From assembly GCF_024586455.1 (NCBI RefSeq), contig NC_065922.1:868001-932000 (forward strand): a stretch of DNA of 64,000 bases, in the 5' to 3' direction. Under the pieces are notes generated by a model. The model saw only the letters and a list, made by a program, of their open reading frames with translations. It had not been told where the DNA came from and ran no database searches. This DNA is from Bactrocera neohumeralis. Lineage: Eukaryota > Arthropoda > Insecta > Diptera > Tephritidae. Of this stretch, positions 21,151 through 33,535 are shown in pieces; the first letter of the stretch is position 1, and each line of letters starts with the position of its first letter. The position numbers and the translations under genes are program-made.

Positions 21151-24100
21151 CTAAACGTTTTCAGAAAATCACGTTGCAAATCATAAAGTCCTACAAGGCC
21201 ATTAGGGGCAATAGAAGCTGGTAAAGGAAACAGGCAGCTTCAGCCAACCCGAATTCGACTCTGGCAAAAGAGAGGAGACTTTATTTTCATTCCAAAATGC
21301 AAAGCTTGTCTGTGACAAACGTTGGCAGCAACACAATTTAATCTGATCAAGCAGTGCATTCAATTCCTGCGGTCTATTAAAGCGAAGATGTCACAAATTA
21401 AAAATTGGTTCGTCTAACTCCAGCACAAAAATACATACACACCTATCTATGTTTCTGTGTAGGCTCGTACCAGCTGTCGCCAGTCTACAAATAACTGTTA
21501 AAATAACTGTCTTTATACAACCGTTAGTTCGAAAGAAAAAGGAAAAGGCCTTGGTCTACACAAACGCTCTGCTGCAGAAGCCAAATAACAAAGGTGCCGA
21601 TGAGAACTCGGACTTCAGTGTTGAGCTTCTGCCGAAGCGGGGTGGTAGAGCTGCAGGATGCTTTAACCACTGCTTCGCATTGCCGCTTTGCCAAGCTTCC
21701 ACATTCCGACAGCCTCCCACCTACCCTCGAAGTCCATTCCAGCTGCGATCATACGGACGGACATTCATGCTAACACATGCATACGTAGAGGCAGCCCTCA
21801 GTCCTCAGCCCTCATTTACAATTCGAAGAATGAGTCTCAAAGCAATAGTTTGCGCCGTGAAAGAGCCGCATCGGAGCTGTGAGAGACGAAGGGCTGTCCA
21901 AATATGCCATTAAAATGCATTTCGTTGCAAATAACAAATGCTAAAATGCCTCAACGACATACAAACACACATAGATGGGTATGTGTCTGAAAGGCCGTCC
22001 TCGTACACGAATATACCGACGAACAAGTACATGTGAAACAACTTTGAATCTTTGCAAATGGACTAACTGCCACCTGAACAATGCGCAAATGTGCAAAAAC
22101 TATTTCACTTATGGCCTTGCATGTGCAAATCGCCCGCCGGACTCTCTCACCCGCTCGATACTTGTCCAAATTGCATGCGAGTTTAGGCTGCTTTGTCATT
22201 TGTCACAGCAGGCCATCAGCCAGGCATCTTTGCAGCAAAGCCGAGAAGTATTTCCTTTCATCTGCCAGTCGAAACTCATTTTCATCTAATTTTTCGCCTA
22301 ACTTTTAATTACCCTCAAAAATGTCACATCTGCCATCGTGTTGACATTTTGTTTTTGCAGTTTTTGGTTTGCGTAAATGTCCTTGCTTTGCCGCCCACAC
22401 ATCTGCAGTGGCCCCACCAGTTCCGCAATTTCTTGATGAGGAAAACCTCGGAAACCTTTTTGTTGCAGTTTCAAATTAATTTTGCCATTTGTTGAGGTTA
22501 TAGCAGCACTTCAAGGGATTTACTTTACGAATCTCAGGCAAGCTGAGCCAACGACTGCTTTCTAATTAAATAAACAGGCGTTTGGAATGAGAGTCCTGTT
22601 AAAGCTCAGATAAATGCAGTTCATGCGCCTTAAATTGGCCTTAAAGCAGAGAGGCAGCGACGACTAAGCAATCGTGTAATCCTTCAAATTGCAGCACAGA
22701 CAAAGCCGGTTTAGGGGACAAACATAAGCAGTTTCTATCTTTTGCGTAAACCGCTGTCTCTCTATCGCTGCAATAGTTAGTCAGTTTGGGTCTCGAGCAC
22801 ACCCTTGGGAGGCTCCAACACTTCCATGGAAAGCCAGGTGCAGCTCTTTGTCATCTATGTGATTCCAGGGTATATACGTTTTGAAGCTTCGTGTGAAGTT
22901 TTAAAGTTGTAGCTGACGCTTAAGTATTTGACTTTAAGTTGGCCAATTGATTGCATACATTGTTGCTTCTTTAATGAAGCCAAAGAAATTAATTAAAAGC
23001 GTTTGTTGTCCTTCCACACCACAGCAACGACACCATCAACAACAGGCAATACCACAGCGTCGACACCTTAGCACAGCGAAGCTTCAAAGGACAAACAGTC
23101 GGCCACACATGCGACAAACGAGCATTAAAGCACACACATGCACACACACACGCACGTAACCGCCTTGAACGCGTGGTTGTTTAAAGTAAACGTAGACTGG
23201 CGGACTATTAACGCCCATATGCCGCACATGTTGCACTCACACACGAAGCAACGCCCATCGAGCACAAAGCAGCCGTTTTCTGGCGGACAGAGGGCGGTAT
23301 GTTGATATTGGCTGATGATGTTAACGACGTTGCCATGGTGTGAGATAGGGAGAGTGGTGTTGGTGTTGATAAAATAATAAAAATGTATTGGCGACAAAGT
23401 TTCAACATCGGCAACACGTTGTCGCACACACACACGATTCACAAAAAATCCATGAAAGCAGCAAAGAGCTGAACTAACGGCTCCGATCCACTTATACGTT
23501 AGACAGCGATTGCACCATATGTCGAATGACTGGATGTTCGGCGCGGCGCACTGACAACACGGAAAGCAGCGAGGGCGCGTAAATGTTTTTGCGCTCGATT
23601 TCATTGAATGTCAGCAAATTAGTTTGTTGACGGCGATGAGCTCCAACGCGGCATCGGTCAAGCAACTTTCAACGGTCCACGGCGTGGATGTCAACACATT
23701 TGTTCAATGGCATTCCAAGCCCCACAATCGACATATCTGTTGGGGTGTAGAAAGAAGCCCTTTGCTCTGTAAGACATTTCTTTTTTTCTTCGGGCGTGTC
23801 CATAGTTGTTTTTGTAGGCTCTTTCGCAGCTGTTTAATAGCCTTTTGCATCATTACACTCCGCTGTCGGCATTACACCGGGTGCTTGTCGATATTCGCTT
23901 AAGTGCCTCGTTCACATCGTCGCACACCCACTTGGCAGTTCGTACTCGTCGGGTTTAATTGCTCTCGTTGTTAAAGCTTGATTGTCAATAAATGAGATTG
24001 CAAAGTATGCTTTATTAATTTTGCAAACCAGAAATCAGTTCATAATTTGACAAACCTCAAGCAATAAAGCATATTCGGGTATCTCTTAAACTAACGAAAT

Positions 24101-25588
24101 GAAACATCTCAGTAATGAGTTTGCGAAATCCTTCCTTCCTTTTCAGTTAATTTGTTTCCTTGTCAAGGAGCCCACTATCAACTCTAGTCATAAACGATCT
24201 CACGAAAAAGTCGGAGCAGCATATTATGAAAACAATTTCGAATTATCGAAAACAAATTTCTTCGAAAGATCATTCGAAGCAAATTCGAAACTGCTACGCT
24301 GCCTTATTAGTGGAAGGTGTATGCGCACGGAATGCAGCTGGCGCAGTGGCAATGGTGCCGATGGATTGCACCCATTAAGTTGGCTCATAGACGAGCCAAT
24401 GCATTGCGACGCCGAATTGTAAAGTGATCCATCATTAAAACTTTAGCCGGCACCTCCTCCTAGAACCCCCACCCGCCTTCTGTTCCTTCTCTCTAACAAT
24501 ACCACAGACGCGGCGACCTCCGCGCAACATATTGTCGCAGTCGCGGAACAGCAGTGCAACAGACGTTTAATGTTGCTCACTGAGTGCGCCTGACTGCTTA
24601 ATTGGCGGAGTTTATTGACTGGCTAACTGACTGCCTGACTGACTGCCTGGCGGACGCCAGCCATTTGTGACATCAGAGCAATTGCCGGTGACTCTCCACC
24701 ACCAACATCGGCACCAACTGTTGCTATCACCAGCTATTACTAATGTCGTTACTGCTGCGACTACGACAGCAGCTTCTGCTCATCGCCAACTCTCATTCAT
24801 TATTGTTATGTTTGCAGCTGTTGTCGTTATTGCTGCCGCGACGCTGCCACGGTGCTGCATGCGAGAAGTCATTAAAAAATCAATTAACTGTTGGGGATAA
24901 AATGCTTGTTTGTGTTGGCACTTGTCATCGTCTCTCTTCCCGCTCAGCCCTCCACATCCGACGCCGCGTATACTTTGTCTGCTGTGAGTGTATGTAACAC
25001 AAATTTACAGTTACTTTAATGTGCAACACTGGCTTAATGGCGAGAATTCCATGACACATTGCCTCGGCTAGTTCCGACGGCTCGCACTCGTGCATTCGTA
25101 TGTGTGCCCTGACAGTACGCTTCTAGGAGCATAAGTACGAGCATGAGCCGTTGTAATTTATATGCGCGCTCAATTAACCACTCGAGGCGGCTCACTTCGT
25201 CAGCATTTAATGCGTCTAAGAATATGAGATCCATACCATAGCAGATTATACAGTTCTGAAGTAATGGTGTGAGTTTCAAAAAGTATCGTTTCAAATCTTT
25301 CCAGTGTTAATTGCAATGGTTTTCCTTGTCGCGTTGGTGTTATTTCTGTTCGGTTGATTGAAATTTCGTTTTCACCACAGCTTGATGAGATAAACTGATT
25401 TATATTTTCAGAAGAAGAATTCCTAAGCACTAAGCTCAAAACGAGTTTGAAACGAAATTCCTACTCTTGTGACCACAGAAGCAAGTTGACATTTTAAGAA
25501 GCTCCAAATGCATTTTGGAACATCGTGTGCTGAAATGGAAGGAAGGTCGGTGCAAAATATTCCCAGCTAGTATTATGTACGTTTTTTC
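21151..25588. other. No gene recognised; noncoding DNA
   Basis: I see no supported gene or element. The 154-codon frame at 21449-21913 has no recognisable motif. CA-rich patches occur near 23125-23160 and a CTGA/CTGC-rich run near 24615-24650. Confidence 0.55.
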
Positions 25589-25800
25589 ACTTTAATCTTC
25601 TTCTTCTTTAAGAACAGCGCGCCAGTCGTTTCTTATTTTCGCAAGGTGGCGCCGATTAGAGATTCCAATCAAAGCCAGATCCTTCTCCACCTGATCTTTC
25701 CAACGGAGTGGAGGTCTTCCTCTTCTTCTTCTTCCCCCCGCGGTTACTGCGTCGAATACTTTCAGAGTTGGAGTGTTTTCGTCTATTCGGACGACATGAC
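25589..25800 (-). pseudogene. LINE copy 3, 3' end fragment
   Basis: The plus strand matches 4740-4925 of LINE copy 1 (segments around GCGCCAGTCGTTTCTT, GGAGTGGAGGTCTTCCTCTT and GAGTGTTTTCGTC), so this is the extreme 3' part of the same family on the minus strand. It keeps the AAG-repeat tail (read as CTTCTTCTTC at 25589-25598) but has lost about 50 bp between the tail and the coding end. Similarity stops abruptly at about 25800. It covers only the last 60 or so codons of the ORF, consistent with severe 5' truncation. I could not find a convincing target-site duplication. Confidence 0.8.
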
Positions 25801-25998
25801 GGATGTTCTTAGGCTTTCCAGAAGATACTTGGCGATAAGAGCACTTTCGTCACTTGCGTGCACTTCTACACTCCATGACTTTAATATTGCCCTTAATATA
25901 CTAGAATATAGTGACCTGTCATTTTACTATTCTCACAATCGGAAGTGCACGGGATTTCATTCGGCTAAGAGCTGTCATTTCGCCGATCTAGCCCCTTC

Positions 25999-26023
25999 TT
26001 CTTTACTTCAAAGAAGTAAAGAA
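25999..26023. repeat. Perfect 11-bp hairpin
   Basis: TTCTTTACTTC, loop AAA, then GAAGTAAAGAA: an 11-bp perfect stem with a 3-base loop. No T-run follows and no gene ends nearby. It may be a chance palindrome or part of an unrecognised element. Confidence 0.6.
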
Positions 26024-28454
26024 CTGTTATTTCTTTGGTAAATTCTTTCTTCTTACAAGCAATCTGAATATCTGAAGCGGCAAGCCGTTACAAATTTTAC
26101 GTTTACATAACTGACTGACGTGCTCTTTCCAAGGAAAACAAATTATTCTTTACTTAAAGGGTAAATCCCTCCAAATATAGCAACAATAATCCATTTAAAA
26201 ATTTGCATCAAAATAAATTGGAGCTGGAAAAATACGAAACGGAAGATTAAATTATTTGTGCAAATTAGCCTAAACAAATGAGTTCATTAGGGTGCGAAGC
26301 GGAAATGACGAATTTCAAATGCAGTGCCACTTCAACAATAACGGCAGTCAACACCCCGCCCGAGTGCCGCAGCAAGCAACCAGACACGTTCAAAGCAACA
26401 ACACCAACAAACACGGTAAAATATGATACAGAGGACACTCGTAGCGAAAGAGCTGAGCTTTCACCCCGCAAACGGACGCCAGCCAAAACATGGCAGAGAA
26501 CTGAGTGAGTGCGACGCGAGCAGGAAAAACATAATAAATCAAATTTCCAGAGTGATACACCCGAAACGCCACTGCCAGCCAGTCAATCGCAAAAGCATTT
26601 AATTACCAATATGAGTTGGTTGAGCTGCTGGGATTTGCAACTGCGGTAGAACACGTCCAGCGTAAAAAGACTCCAGCGACTTCACCTCCGAGCTGCCAGA
26701 ATCCCTTATTTATTTATTTACATTTTGCATACATGAAGAATTTCGCAATTTTTTATATGCCAGCAAGGGTTGGGCATGCTGCGAATGGACGAGACAAAGG
26801 AGTGTGGAGCGACAATTGCAAATTACTTCAAACACTTTGCAACAACAAGCATTGGATGGCTAAAAAACGTAGTTGTCTACCGTTCCTGCTGTCGGCGCTT
26901 ACAACGAGGTATACCGTGCACACACATAGACGAAGCAGACAATATGTATGAACCCTTGGTGAGCTCCACAGTCAGTTGGGATCTGGCAACCAGCGAACAG
27001 CAAGTGAGTCTGTTAATTGAATCGGTTGAAGCCGAACTCATCGCAAAGCACAACATTGAAATACTTAAATGGAAATCGAAATAACCAATAAAGCTTAAAG
27101 TTCCCTCTAAATTTGACGAAATTGTATAATGTTTTCCACTTTAAGATCCTTGTAAACCTCTGAGCTGCACATTTGGATACACTAGTGCCACCCCCAAAAT
27201 CAGCCGACCATTAATATGCCGTTATTTGCATTGCTGACTCTTCGCTGCAGCAAGCACACATGTCCCCCTCCACATCTTTTATCATCCCCATCAGCACGCA
27301 CATTTGGCTTGTCCATGCCGAATTTTCACTTTTGTTTGCCACACCACCTCGCACACCTCTAACCCGCCACTGCTTCTTTTCAGCTGTCATATTTGTTTTC
27401 GTTTTTGTTACCGTTACCATTGCCGCTGTCGCATCGCTTTGCCAATTTCGTCTGTTTGCAATTGTAATTTTAATTCACCTTCGCTGCCGAATATGCTAAT
27501 TTCATACGCCAGCAACTCGACCGCATCATCACTATTAACGACAGGACCAACCTACGGATGCCACAACCGCGCCATCGCACTACACACACACATCTGCATG
27601 CGTATTGATAATGGCACAATACTGCCACAATATCGGCCTCGTTAATGCACTGGCATTTCGACGAATTGGTGGAGTTGAGTTGTTGGTCTGCAAGTTCAGG
27701 ACTCGAGCCTTGGACGGGCCGCGGCGCCAAATGATATGCATAGCATGTTTTTTCGGAATCGCTGTCGAGATAATTACTTTGCGCTGAGCATATTTCGGAC
27801 GCGCTGACCAGCTGCCAGTTTACCCATTTCATTTTATAATATGCATTGACACATGCGCATATTCTGATTGCAGATCGCTTAAATGAAGACGTCGTAAATA
27901 TGTGCATATTAAAAAGCTTCCGACGAGTGCGACTGGAAATGCCTCAACTGGCACGTAGATGTTGTCAGCGAAGAGTTTCGCGTAATAACTGAAGGCCCTG
28001 ACTTAAAAGATTTTTAATCGATTATAAGATATTGAAATGGGAAATAAATTACAACATTGTGGCATTTTCAAAGTTTCTATTACAGAGACAATAAATCGCT
28101 CAAATGACCGCCTCCAGCTATGTTTCCAATAAAAGTCTATAGGACCAGTAAACCAATGCATTCAGTATTTGAAGGGAAGTGGTACGAAAAAACGGCAAAT
28201 TCAATGCAAAATCAACAAAAACAAATATCAATGAATTTTGTTAGTGCAAATTTTTCACAATTCGACCTTTTCAGTACTTTAGTATGTATTACACGTTTAA
28301 CAGCACTTTACCGTTAACTATTCTGCTCAACGTTATTTAAAATCATATTGTCAGTTAGTTGGTGGTTCATTTTTGCTTTGCACACATCTATGATTCCTGA
28401 TATTGTCTTTTTAAAATTCCGGGTAAAAGTCTAACTTTTGAAGTGGTCCAACTA
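26024..28454. other. Mostly noncoding; one candidate exon
   Basis: Apart from the protein-like frame at 26770-27084 I recognise nothing here. Short frames on both strands (26265-26572, 27211-27907) appear to be chance. Confidence 0.5.
26770..27084 (+). CDS. Unrecognised protein-like frame, possible terminal exon
   Basis: An open frame of about 104 codons begins within an open stretch (first in-frame ATG at 26776) and ends at TAA 27082-27084. Composition is protein-like, with mixed charged and hydrophobic residues and few low-complexity runs, for example MDETKECGATIANYFKHF and a C-terminal SLLIESVEAELIAKHNIEIL helix-like segment. A pyrimidine-rich stretch ending in CCAG (about 26748-26763) could serve as an acceptor, and AATAAA at 27087-27092 could be a polyadenylation signal, although three bases after the stop is unusually close. 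I recognise no domain. It could be a terminal exon, a transposon remnant or chance. Confidence 0.2.
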   Translation: MGMLRMDETKECGATIANYFKHFATTSIGWLKNVVVYRSCCRRLQRGIPCTHIDEADNMYEPLVSSTVSWDLATSEQQVSLLIESVEAELIAKHNIEILKWKSK

Positions 28455-28990
28455 TTCTACAATAACACATTGGAAGAAAGTGTTAGATAATTGTTTTCTG
28501 TAACTGGTAAAACAGTGTATAATGTGATAAATTCCACGGAAAATGACGAAAGGTTTAAATCAAAGCGAGGAGGAGGTCCTAAGCCAAAAATTACCGAACG
28601 GGCACAGCGTTTAATGACCCGGAAACTTGATCAAAATCCAAAAATTTCAGTTCGGGCTCAATAAAGAGTGCAATATTCCGGTTTCTCATGAAACTGTGCG
28701 TCAGTCCATGCTGATCAAGATCTGTTATCAAATAACCACCGCTGTCTGCACAAAATGTTGAGAAAAGTTTTTCGTTTGCTATGAAACTAATTTCGAAACC
28801 GGTGAACTATCAGGTTCATATTCTACGTCGAGACAAAGATGGACCTACTACAGTATGGCGAAAGGCATTAACTTCTCTCGAAAGTTGTAACATCATTCCG
28901 ATTGTTACATTTGGAAAATTTTCATCATGATTTGGGGCTGCATCTTAATCAAAGGAGTAAATTTGGCTTCCAAAGAACCGTTTTCCAGTT
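28455..28990 (+). pseudogene. Tc1-like transposase relic
   Basis: Reading across frames gives VTGKTVYNVINSTENDERF, then KRGGGPKPKITERAQRLMTRKLDQNPKISVRAQ (second helix-turn-helix and GRP-like linker of Tc1-family transposases), and after a gap DGPTTVWRKALTSLES followed by a block corresponding to KFGKFSIMIWGCIxxKGVGNL (about 28838-28970). This is the Tc1 order: paired HTH, linker, DGxxxVWRKP, then (M)VWGCI. Stops and at least three frameshifts break it, and the C-terminal half with the second and third catalytic acids is not visible. A related but distinct Tc1-like copy lies at 53904-54902. Ends with inverted repeats could not be defined. Confidence 0.7.
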
Positions 28991-29234
28991 TTTGTAAGAA
29001 CATAATACATGATACATCTTAACGAAACAAGGAATTTTTTACCTGGATCTTGCTTCATTTACTTTCACCGGGTCCATTTACGTGAACATATTTTATTGAG
29101 AACTTTAAATCGTATATTTATATATAACACTGACTAAATATTATTTCTATTCGAAAGGTGAGGGTAATAAGTTCCAAAAATTGCCTTATAACGAATGTTC
29201 ATGTTGTTCAGTAATAAAAATGTAATAAAAAACA

Positions 29235-31184
29235 CGCCCGTCAACAAACACAGGCAACGACGTTGAGCAGCTACAATCACAATCGACAGTTAAGTATTTT
29301 ATACTCGACTGGCACTCCTACTCTCTGAGAGCACTCGTCAACAACTCGGTATAAAGGAACTGTGGGACGGCATATCAAACTCCTGACATACAGCGGCACG
29401 ATAAGCCATTGGTTTTCGGAAAGGTCGAAAGAAAAGCTGTTACGATGAGGACTATCGCGTCGCCGTGGAGAAAAAGCGGGCAGCCTACGACGCAACCACA
29501 ACACGAGCGGGGTAGGATATACATATACCGCGAAAGTGAAGCGAGACATCTACACATAAAAAAAATTCTAAATTCTACGAAAGTATACGGCGACTAATGG
29601 AACGTTTGAAGACCGGAGCATACCCTTCTAAGACCCAAACAGGTGATCTAGTTGCTGATGTTCAGATCATACTGAAGTTATGGAGAGTACACTTCTCCAG
29701 CCTGCTAAACGGCAGTGAAAGTATAACATCTGGAGATGGCGAACCCGATTCCCTAACCGATGACGATTGAATATACATTTATTCCATTGCTCGACTTTGT
29801 TGAGGTTCGAATAACAATTACTCACTTGAAGAACAACAAAGTGGCAGAAGCCGACGGATTACCGGCCAAGCTATTCAAATACAGCAACGGAGAACTGACA
29901 AGGTGCTTGTATCAGTTTCCTTACAAGATATGGTCGGATGAAAGAACGTCCGACGATCGGAATTTAATTGTGTTACCGTGTGACAAGCCTCCTTAATTTC
30001 GTATTTAAGGTCGAAGCCTGGTGTGTGAAAGACTGAAGCCCAGGCTTTAGACGTGGAAAACCTACTATCGTCCAGATATTCACAATGCGCCCAATCTAGG
30101 AAAAAACCCATGAAAGGAAGACCGACATACGCCACCTTTTTGTCGATATTAAAGCCGCCTTCGACAGCATAAAAGGAACTTCCTCTATGCCGCTATGTCT
30201 GAACAAAGCAAAGCTAACACGACTGTGGAAGCTGACGTTGGGCAACACCAAAAGCCATGTCCCTTCGTGCGACTTCTTCAATCTGCTCTTGGAGAAAATA
30301 ATTCGAGCTGCAGAACTTAATCGAGCAGATGGGTCAAACCACGTCAAGTGGTCCAAGAAAATTTCGCAAAATCACTGATTTTGAAAATTGGCAGTCCATT
30401 AGGAAGGGGATCAGACGCATACCTCGTGATATAAATACTTCGGCAGAATTCATTTTTTTTGTTAAACTTATTGAATGTTGAAATTTAGAGCACGATAAAA
30501 TTGTAAAATTATTTTCACATACTTCTCAGTTTTTTAGCGTGAAGAGCACATGAAATATTTCAATTGTTTAACAAAAAATAAAATAAAATATTATTATCTA
30601 AACAAATGAATCGTGAAAAAATATCTATAGTGTAGCACGAACATTTTTCTTTGACTTCACAAAATTTCATCGATTTGTCTCCAGTAGTTTATGAGAAAAT
30701 AATTTCACAATTTTATTGTGCCCTAAATTTCAACCTTCATTTACTTTAACAAAAAAAAAAAGAATTTTGACGAAATATTTATATCACATCGGACCATTTG
30801 ACGTGATTTGACCCAGGTACAATCTTCTATAAGAGTGTACGGCTGCTGGCCGCCGTTGATATTGATATTATTGTTCTGCTCTCTCCAGAATGAATAAGGA
30901 AGCGAAGCAAATGGGTCTGGTAGAGAACGAAGACAAGATGAGATGTCTCCTGTCATCAAACAAACAGTGGTCGCACTCGCGACTAGGTTCCCACTTGACT
31001 TTTTACAGTTATAACTTCGAAGTCTTAGATAATTTCGTCTATCTTGGAACCAGTATTAACAGCAGCAACAATGCCAGCCTCGAAATCCAACGCAGAATAA
31101 CTCTTACCAACAGGTGCTACTTTGGACTGAGTAGGCAATTCAGAGTTAAATTCCTCTCTTTACGAACAAAAACCAAACTCTTCA
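29235..31184 (+). pseudogene. LINE copy 4, long relic split by a MITE
   Basis: This is the longest copy of the window's LINE family and the only one on the plus strand. It starts in the segment joining endonuclease and reverse transcriptase (STRQQLGIKELWDGISNS, then YDEDYRVAVEKKRAAYDAT near 29440-29500). It continues with KFYESIRRLMERLKTGAY and LKLWRVHFSSLLNGS (29570-29710), LKNNKVAEADGLPAKLFK (29834-29880), the first catalytic region FVDIKAAFDSIKG (about 30138-30176), SCDFFNLLLEKIIRAAELNR and, after a 485-bp insertion, TIFYKS. The catalytic box is destroyed, reading AVDIDII instead of YADDIDII. It resumes with FEVLDNFVYLGTSIN and ends near TKTKLF. Stops and frameshifts throughout make it dead. 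It supplies family sequence missing from copy 1. Confidence 0.85.
30329..30813. mobile_element. Foldback MITE inside LINE copy 4
   Basis: The outer 25 bp at each end (30330-30354 and 30791-30815) are inverted repeats with two mismatches, starting TGGGTCAAACCACGTCAAGT on the left. A second, longer inverted pair lies inside: about 30420-30520 against 30690-30790, including GTTGAAATTTAGAGCACGAT on the left and its diverged complement on the right. The two halves could pair over well over 100 bp. There is no coding capacity. Removing the insert restores the LINE reading (AAT CGA GCA GGT ACA ATC, encoding NRAGTI, against NREGTI in copy 1), with CAG present on both sides as a possible 3-bp target duplication. 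The superfamily is undetermined. Confidence 0.82.
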
Positions 31185-33056
31185 ATGTCTCAAAAACTGA
31201 GTGCCTAGTTCGGGAACATACATACAGATAAAAGGAAATGACTTAGTAGATTCAGCTGAAACTAAAAAATTAAGCTAATCAGGCCGTCTACAGTTAGACA
31301 GTTTTGTGTCTCTATGAATTGCCTTCTGAAAGACTTCGTGCGTTGGACATAGACAATTCCATGGAAAATTGTAAAACAATCCAATGTTTCTTTAACCTGT
31401 TGGACGGTGGTCCAATTTTATAATTTTTGATCACTTCCAGTGGATCGTAATTTCCTTTTATATAGACAAATCATCCGAACGGATCTGAACCCAAAATTAC
31501 CAACTTGGCATCTTGTCATATCTACAATGGCTGCCAGCTTGTCCAATAAGGCCCACTGGTATTTTCCTTTCTCAGCATTTGTTACGGCAAAACAAACTAT
31601 CGCATTTAATTAAAACTACATCACGAACCATTCGCTCTCTTCCACCACCACGACGATATGGGAGAGTCGGTTCAAATGAAACTGCTTACACTCTTGTTTA
31701 AATATTTGCCAGCATGTATTACTGTATGTATTTAAATGTGCTTTAATTCCATTTCTTCTACTTGAAATCTCATTTTGAATTCGAAACCAAATAAAGAGCC
31801 GCTTGGCAAATAACGAAATGAATTTTGTCTCCACAATGCAACAATGAGATTTACCAACTCGCATTTACATTCTAAACTCATATTCACAACTAAGGCTAAT
31901 TAAAGTTTACATATGTATGCACATTCAAGGATATGCAGATAAACGCTGCAACTGAAAGAGGCAGTCAAAGAAACCCACGCCTTTGCACCATCCCCCGCAC
32001 CGACAATCGTACACTCATACACCCGCCTGTGTACATGAGCGTGCGATTTCGCAGAGTCAACAACGATAAGGTGTTGGCCCGTTCACACAAACTAATCAAC
32101 AAAATGTGCCAAAAGGCCAAAGTGGTTTAGTGTTGGCACTGCCTGCTGCCTGCTGCCAGCTGCGCAGTGACAATCGGCGACGCCGACAATCGCCACGGCC
32201 ACGGCGGCTCTGCCGGCGAGCAACAGCTAGCCAACCGGAACACGCGGCAGCGAGGACTGTAGCGAAATTTTGGTTATTTTAGCGCCATTGTGCTCCGGCG
32301 ATCTGGCCCGATACTGCGCTTCATTAAAATGCCACATTGCCGGGCAGGAGGGCAGAAGCATAGAAGACTGCTTGCGCACACAGTGAACGACCCTGCCGGT
32401 CGTCCCATCAAGCTTTCATATCGAAATAGAGTGGCTTTCTTCAGCTTGAAGTTACCGAACTAAGCTGAATATGAAGGGGCAGGGCGTTTGAAGAAGTGTT
32501 AAAAAGTGTCTAGGTATGAAAGAGGAATTAATTGCAAACACATCACCATATCTAACTACCAGTGGAGGCGGCTATGTCGGGAAGTAGGAGTTAAGCGAGT
32601 TGGTTTGTTAGCTCCACCGCCTACCTCCTCTGAAAGCGCCACAGTGCCTAAATGGCTTTGGACTTCGTTAATGACGGGTGGAGCAGTTTCAGGCAGGGTT
32701 CGCTTTTCGCTTTATTTTCGCATATTCTACTTGTATTTTTGTTCGTCATGAATATTCATAAGCACGAAGCGATATTATGCCACCGTGTAATTCGCTACAC
32801 ATACACCAGCGAACATCTATAACCACGCATACCGAGCTCGGGTCACTGCATGCAACATCCAGCAGGAAAGTTGCAACATTCAATTCGATTTTTTATATTT
32901 TTCAAAGGACAGGGAAAGAAAAACTTCGGTCTCTACGACCGTATACCTTTTTGAACTTTAGTTGGCCAATCTAGATAGGTCTACATTTTTTTATTGGAAA
33001 TATTCAAATAAAATTTTCAACTTGAATCTAGGCCCATAGTAGGTTGGTCTTACACT
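31185..33056. other. No gene recognised; noncoding DNA
   Basis: I see no supported gene or element. A GC-rich patch at about 32140-32300 stands out from the A+T-rich surroundings but has no recognisable coding or RNA structure. Confidence 0.55.
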
Positions 33057-33152
33057 AACACTAAGAAGTTGTATACAAATGTAAGAAAAAGATCTGGTAA
33101 AGAAAACACTAAGAAGTTGTATACAAATGTAAGAAAAAGATCTGGTAAAGAA
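33057..33152 (+). repeat. Perfect 48-bp tandem duplication
   Basis: Two identical head-to-tail copies of a 48-base unit (33057-33104, 33105-33152), beginning AACACTAAGAAGTTGTATAC and ending GATCTGGTAAAGAA. Because 48 is a multiple of three, frames pass through it without a break, which produces the repetitive short peptides seen in both directions. The lack of any difference between units implies a recent event. Confidence 0.95.
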
Positions 33153-33179
33153 AATATATACCATTTTATACATATGCCG

Positions 33180-33535
33180 GTATGCAAAACGTCTGATATT
33201 GAGCCCTCTTCAATGTTCCTCGTAATTTCCAACTTTGACACCCACAACTATTTTTATTTTACTGTCGAGATCCGAAAGTGGCCGATTCTGACAAATAAGC
33301 GCCTTTTTAGGGAGAAAAGACTTGGACACACTTTCAGCGCGATATTTCAAGAACTGAGAGTTTGCGTGTATCAGGCGGACAGACGGACATGGCTTAACCA
33401 ACTCAGCTCATCATGCTGATGCCTTATATTATAGCGTCATATTGTATATCAATTTATAGCGTCACCGCAGTTTCCGTCTGGGTATTACAAACTTCATCGC
33501 AAATATAATATACCCTTTTCAGAGTATAAAAGCTC
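33180..33535 (+). mobile_element. Degenerate DINE-1/Helentron-like repeat fragment
   Basis: The 3' part has the layout I recall for DINE-1/INE-1-type elements of flies: GGCGGACAGACGGACATGGC (33375-33394), a CTCAGCTCATCATGCTGATG block, TTCCGTCTGGGTATTACAAA and a terminal TATACCCTTTTCAGAGTATA. DINE-1 elements are non-autonomous relatives of Helentrons with GTCY-type microsatellites and an end resembling TATACCCT...GAGTATAA. No coding sequence is expected. The left border is arbitrary. Confidence 0.55.
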
